Part shown: positions 61,450-64,000 of the stretch, one piece after another
Layout: each line of letters opens with the position of its first letter
Position numbering within the stretch: position 1 is the stretch's first letter
Assembly (NCBI RefSeq): GCF_003477885.1
Contig: NZ_QUEE01000009.1
Coordinates: 167,760 to 231,759, forward strand
DNA length: 64,000 nucleotides
Reading direction: 5' to 3'
Source: Lachnotalea sp. AF33-28
Lineage (GTDB): Bacteria; Bacillota; Clostridia; Lachnospirales; Lachnospiraceae
The notes under the pieces: model-generated
Database searches by the model: none
Seen by the model: only the letters and a program-made list of their open reading frames with translations
Told to the model about the DNA's origin: nothing
Translations under genes and position numbers: made by a program

Positions 61450-62595
61450 TCATCTTTTAGCCGGCGGTTTCGGTCCCAAAAACTGATAAAAATATGTTTT
61501 AATCATCCCATTGTAAATCTTGCGGTTTTTATCCGCCTTTCTGCCCATATATTTCTCCGCATCTTCATAGGAAGTGATCAGAAATGCCGACCAGGAATCC
61601 AGCGCAGCGAAGCGCTCCCCTATCTGCCGGTAAAGATCCGGAAGGTTCTTTTTATCCTCGATGCGCTCCCCATAGGGAGGATTGGTGATCAGAAAACCGT
61701 ATTTCTTCGGATGGCTTAACTCGCTGACCGGACGCCTCTGCAGGTGGATCATATGGTCCACGCCGGCCGCCGCCGCGTTGTCCCTCGCCGCTGTGATCAC
61801 ATCCCCGTCTATGTCATAGCCCTGGATGTCCACGGAAACATCCGGGTCCGCCATATCCTTAGCCTCTTCGAATATGTCATTCCACAGCTTGGATCCTGAC
61901 AGGTTATTCCAGCTTTCAGCCAGAAAATGCCTTCCTGCGCCAGGAGCCATATTAGCTGCGATCATAGCAGCTTCTATCGGGAATGTCCCGCTGCCGCAAA
62001 AAGGATCCACCAAAATGCGGTCAGTCTTCCACGGTGTCAGCATGATCAGAGCGGCCGCCAGCGTCTCCGATATGGGCGCCTTGCTCACCAATTTTCGGTA
62101 TCCTCTCTTATGCAGCGACTCCCCAGTGGTATCCAGGGCCACCGTCACCTCATCCTTCATCAGGAACACACGCAGCGGATACTGCGGCCCGTCTTCCGGA
62201 AACCATTCCAGATGATAGCTGGATTTCATCCTTTCTACCACGGCTTTTTTTACCAGTGACTGTATGTCCGAGGGGCTGAACAGTTTGCTCTTTACCGATG
62301 AAGCCTTGGTAACCCAGAATTTCGCGTCCTTCGGCAGGAATTCTTCCCAGGCCAGCGCCTTAGTGCCTTCAAACAGCTCATCAAATGTTTCCGCGTGAAA
62401 GCTTCCCACCTTCAGCAGCACCCGTTCGGCCGTGCGCAGGAAGATATTGGCGCGGCAGACAGCCTCCTCATCTCCCAGGAAGGTCACACGCCCATCTTCC
62501 ACACTGCTTATCTCATAACCCAAATCATATATCTCTCTTTTCAGCACCGCTTCCAGCCCAAAGTGGCATGGCGCGATCAATTCGTATAATTTCAT
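61450..62595 (-). CDS. THUMP-domain class I SAM-dependent RNA methyltransferase (RlmL/YpsC-like)
   Basis: The 381-residue protein has an N-terminal ferredoxin-like/THUMP region (LIAPCHFGLEAVLKREIYDLGYE) and a methyltransferase domain with the SAM loop VDPFCGSGTFPIEAAMIA. The catalytic motif is ITNPPYGERI (NPPY, N2-guanine type). Homologues methylate 23S rRNA guanine (m2G2445-like). The ATG at 62595 with GGGAG seven bases upstream is preferred over the longer frame from 62667. It is probably the first gene of the run leading to rdgB. Confidence 0.93.
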   Translation of the reverse strand: MKLYELIAPCHFGLEAVLKREIYDLGYEISSVEDGRVTFLGDEEAVCRANIFLRTAERVLLKVGSFHAETFDELFEGTKALAWEEFLPKDAKFWVTKASSVKSKLFSPSDIQSLVKKAVVERMKSSYHLEWFPEDGPQYPLRVFLMKDEVTVALDTTGESLHKRGYRKLVSKAPISETLAAALIMLTPWKTDRILVDPFCGSGTFPIEAAMIAANMAPGAGRHFLAESWNNLSGSKLWNDIFEEAKDMADPDVSVDIQGYDIDGDVITAARDNAAAAGVDHMIHLQRRPVSELSHPKKYGFLITNPPYGERIEDKKNLPDLYRQIGERFAALDSWSAFLITSYEDAEKYMGRKADKNRKIYNGMIKTYFYQFLGPKPPAKR

Positions 62596-62772
62596 GCGGC
62601 TGCTCCCATCTTTCATCGGATATCCGTATCCTATACCTATATTAAAGCCTGATCTTCTCTCTGTCAAGAAAAGGAATTCGGTTGGCAGCCATGTTTTACA
62701 CAGTCTATGTAGCGAATGCCGGCAGGGCAGTTACTGCCCCATCGGCATTCCGATTACCGGATACAGCGCCGA

Positions 62773-62976
62773 TTAATAATCTCTGCTGCAGTCACGGCTG
62801 GAATTCTGGCTGTTGTTCTGGCTGGAATTCTGGCTGTTGTTTCTGGAGCTGTTCTTGGAACTGTTCTGAGAATTATTCTGAGAATTGTTCTGAGAACGGT
62901 TCTGATTGTTGTTCTGGCTGTTGTTCTGGTTATTGTTCTGGCTGTTATTTCTGCAGTTTTCGTTATTGTTTGCCAT
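62773..62976 (-). CDS. Asn/Ser/Gln-rich low-complexity small protein
   Basis: The 67-residue protein is more than 80 percent Asn, Ser and Gln, in degenerate repeats of NNSQ, NNNQ and NSSQ with Arg interspersed and two Cys (ENCRNN and RDCSRD). A strong AGGAGGT lies nine bases upstream of the ATG. The coding repeat makes the opposite frames look open, but only this frame has a site. Similar Asn-rich short proteins occur in spore-forming Clostridia without known function; a coat or exosporium role is conjecture. It has a long leader with nested hairpins (63011-63062). Confidence 0.65.
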   Translation of the reverse strand: MANNNENCRNNSQNNNQNNSQNNNQNRSQNNSQNNSQNSSKNSSRNNSQNSSQNNSQNSSRDCSRDY

Positions 62977-63010
62977 AATAAATGACCTCCTGAAAAAATG
63001 TTTTATTAGT

Positions 63011-63062
63011 GCTGTCCGGTATGTTTTTATCCGGATTATTTAAACCGGATTTGCCTGACAGC
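63011..63062 (-). promoter_or_regulatory. Structured leader upstream of the Asn-rich gene
   Basis: An outer stem (63011-63019 with 63054-63062, one mismatch) encloses an inner perfect stem ATCCGG/CCGGAT (63029-63034 with 63045-63050). It lies 35-90 bases before the start codon. It matches no riboswitch I recognise. The rest of 62977-63445 is AT-rich and holds only the two hairpins listed separately. Confidence 0.4.
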
Positions 63063-63244
63063 AGGGTTTATTGGTTACAAAACTATTATGTCAGTTTTCG
63101 TTTTTATTATTCCGTTAATATTTTATTTATCCTTGCATTTTATGTCGAATTATAATATAATCTCAATTGCAAAAGATTTTGAAATCTCAGATTTTTAAAT
63201 CTTTTCGTTATTACCCCTTATTAATTATTTATACTCCCCTCATC

Positions 63245-63275
63245 GAAACGCCGCTGGCTCCCCCAGCGGCGTTTC
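63245..63275 (+). terminator. Perfect 13-bp hairpin, orphan terminator-like
   Basis: GAAACGCCGCTGG and CCAGCGGCGTTTC flank a five-base loop, with TCTCTTG following on the plus strand. No plus-strand gene precedes it, so it may end an unannotated RNA or be a palindromic repeat. Confidence 0.5.
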
Positions 63276-63356
63276 TCTTGTCCTTCAATTAGGAAACTAT
63301 TAAATAAAAGCGCTCAGCTTAGGATCGCACTGCGGCGGGCACCGCGGGGTACACTA

Positions 63357-63400
63357 ACAAACCGGCTGATTCCGCCACAGCACGGAATCAGCCGGTTTGT
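63357..63400 (-). terminator. Perfect 18-bp hairpin downstream of the DUF1700 gene
   Basis: Arms 63357-63374 and 63383-63400 are exact inverted repeats with an eight-base loop, about 45 bases after the stop codon at 63446. The following sequence is only moderately T-rich. Confidence 0.6.
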
Positions 63401-63445
63401 CCGACTCAGTTTAGTTTCAGAACGTACTTTCCTAGAAATACGAAA

Positions 63446-63898
63446 TCACGCCCGGCGGCGAAACCACCGGTAAACCATCCAGGCCAGCAGAAGCCACCAG
63501 AAAATGCCCGGCAGGAAGAAAATGATGTTGAGTATCAGCAGTATGAACAGCACCACCACTGCCAGAACAATCCAGCCCGAAAAGCGCAGAAGCTTCGGCG
63601 GTTTCCCGTAAGGCTGTTCTGTCTCATCACGGTACACGCCTCCATCCTCGCCGTAGGTATAGCCGCCGAACCCGTCTCCGCCCGCCGTCTGCTGCTCGAT
63701 CTGGCAGGTATCTATGATGGTTTTGGCAATCAGGCGCGGGTTGCCAAGGGAATCCAGCACATCGTATTCCGATTTCCCGCTGTTTATTTCTCCGTCTATA
63801 TAATTCCGGTAGTAGTTCACATTTTCGAAAACTACGGAAGAAGGTACCTCCCCGGAAAGCTGATCATTTAAATTATCCAGAAACTCCTGCTTTGTCAT
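63446..63898 (-). CDS. DUF1700 family protein, short form
   Basis: The 150-residue protein has the DUF1700 N-terminal bundle (MTKQEFLDNLNDQLSGEVPSSVVFENVNYYRNYIDGEI and SLGNPRLIAKTIIDTC). A short linker and a double hydrophobic segment follow (WIVLAVVVLFILLILNIIFFLPGIFWWLLLAW), ending in Arg residues. It is related to the product of 32800-33537 but lacks two helices and a PadR/DUF4097 context. GTGGAGGT precedes the start. Confidence 0.85.
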   Translation of the reverse strand: MTKQEFLDNLNDQLSGEVPSSVVFENVNYYRNYIDGEINSGKSEYDVLDSLGNPRLIAKTIIDTCQIEQQTAGGDGFGGYTYGEDGGVYRDETEQPYGKPPKLLRFSGWIVLAVVVLFILLILNIIFFLPGIFWWLLLAWMVYRWFRRRA

Positions 63899-63947
63899 CT
63901 CTGACCTCCACTTGCCGATTTACGGTTATATCACAATGCCTAACGTC

Positions 63948-63976
63948 ATTGTAGCATACCGAGTGTTTGCGGTAAA
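63948..63976 (-). promoter_or_regulatory. Putative sigma-A promoter of the DUF1700 gene
   Basis: On the minus strand TTTACC and TACAAT are separated by 17 bases, about 50 bases before the ATG. This suggests the gene is transcribed alone. Confidence 0.65.
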
Positions 63977-64000
63977 GGCGCGCGGAGATGAAATCTTTCT

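Noticed and set aside
62716..62985. Plus-strand hydrophobic frames (VLAGILAVVSGAVLG...) opposite the Asn-rich gene
   Set aside because: The Asn-rich codons read backwards give Val/Leu/Ile runs. Only the minus frame has an AGGAGG site.

Overview
The window looks like chromosomal DNA of a spore-forming anaerobic Clostridia, most likely a member of the Lachnospiraceae. This is an inference from gene content: two cotJ spore-coat operons, an alpha/beta-type SASP, a Csp-type germination subtilase, AddAB instead of RecBCD, PadR/DUF1700/DUF4097/PspC cell-envelope genes, and mid-range GC with strong AGGAGG-type ribosome binding sites. Nearly all genes are on the minus strand. The exceptions are the two cotJ operons and one small membrane-anchored protein. 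No rRNA, CRISPR array, integrase, transposase or phage gene was seen.

Layout, left to right. 1-1196: the end of an ABC-2 type exporter (permease partial, ATPase). 1279-8150: a Csp-like subtilase, a long ClpX, and two tandem membrane-anchored HtrA proteases. 8433-17875: a cell-surface polysaccharide block with an LCP ligase, a polyprenyl-phosphate sugar-1-phosphate transferase and four GT2 glycosyltransferases, three of them large. A phosphohexomutase and a sugar nucleotidyltransferase (18620-21311) probably supply precursors. 21502-25433: MutY, aminopeptidase P and a VanH/D-lactate dehydrogenase-like enzyme. 25597-29917: two cotJABC operons flanking an opposing GtrII-like membrane glucosyltransferase. 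29988-33853: a GT4 lipid glucosyltransferase, a SASP, and a PadR-DUF1700-DUF4097-PspC operon. 34139-36001: a lower-GC HTH/AAA/PD-(D/E)XK protein. 36140-43215: AddAB. 43299-47791: an FMN-bind-like protein, NadE, a HAD phosphatase and an SH3/C39-like peptidase. 47948-57599: an unusual six-gene operon in which two lipoprotein solute-binding proteins carry an N-terminal beta-propeller-like region and are combined with MalF/MalG-type permeases, an HlyD-like adaptor and a MacB-like periplasmic-core protein. 57858-58483: six tRNAs (Pro, Gly, Arg, His, Gln, Lys in transcription order) behind a consensus promoter. 58572-63898: YfcE-like phosphoesterase, RdgB, a papain-family protease, a THUMP methyltransferase, an Asn-rich small protein and a second DUF1700 gene.

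The less ordinary content is mostly non-coding. (i) Five copies of a two-hairpin leader element at three loci sit just before the ribosome binding site of unrelated genes, always in the gene's orientation. The second hairpin always has a C(UNCG)G loop, and one copy shows a compensatory base-pair change. (ii) A second repeat family (TGTCTGC hairpin plus TATAATGTC palindrome) has three copies. (iii) A third MITE-like family includes a large nested hairpin with 28-bp perfect arms. (iv) Four tandem 17-bp repeats overlap the padR promoter. The propeller-SBP/HlyD/MacB operon and the UNCG leader element are the best candidates for something undescribed.
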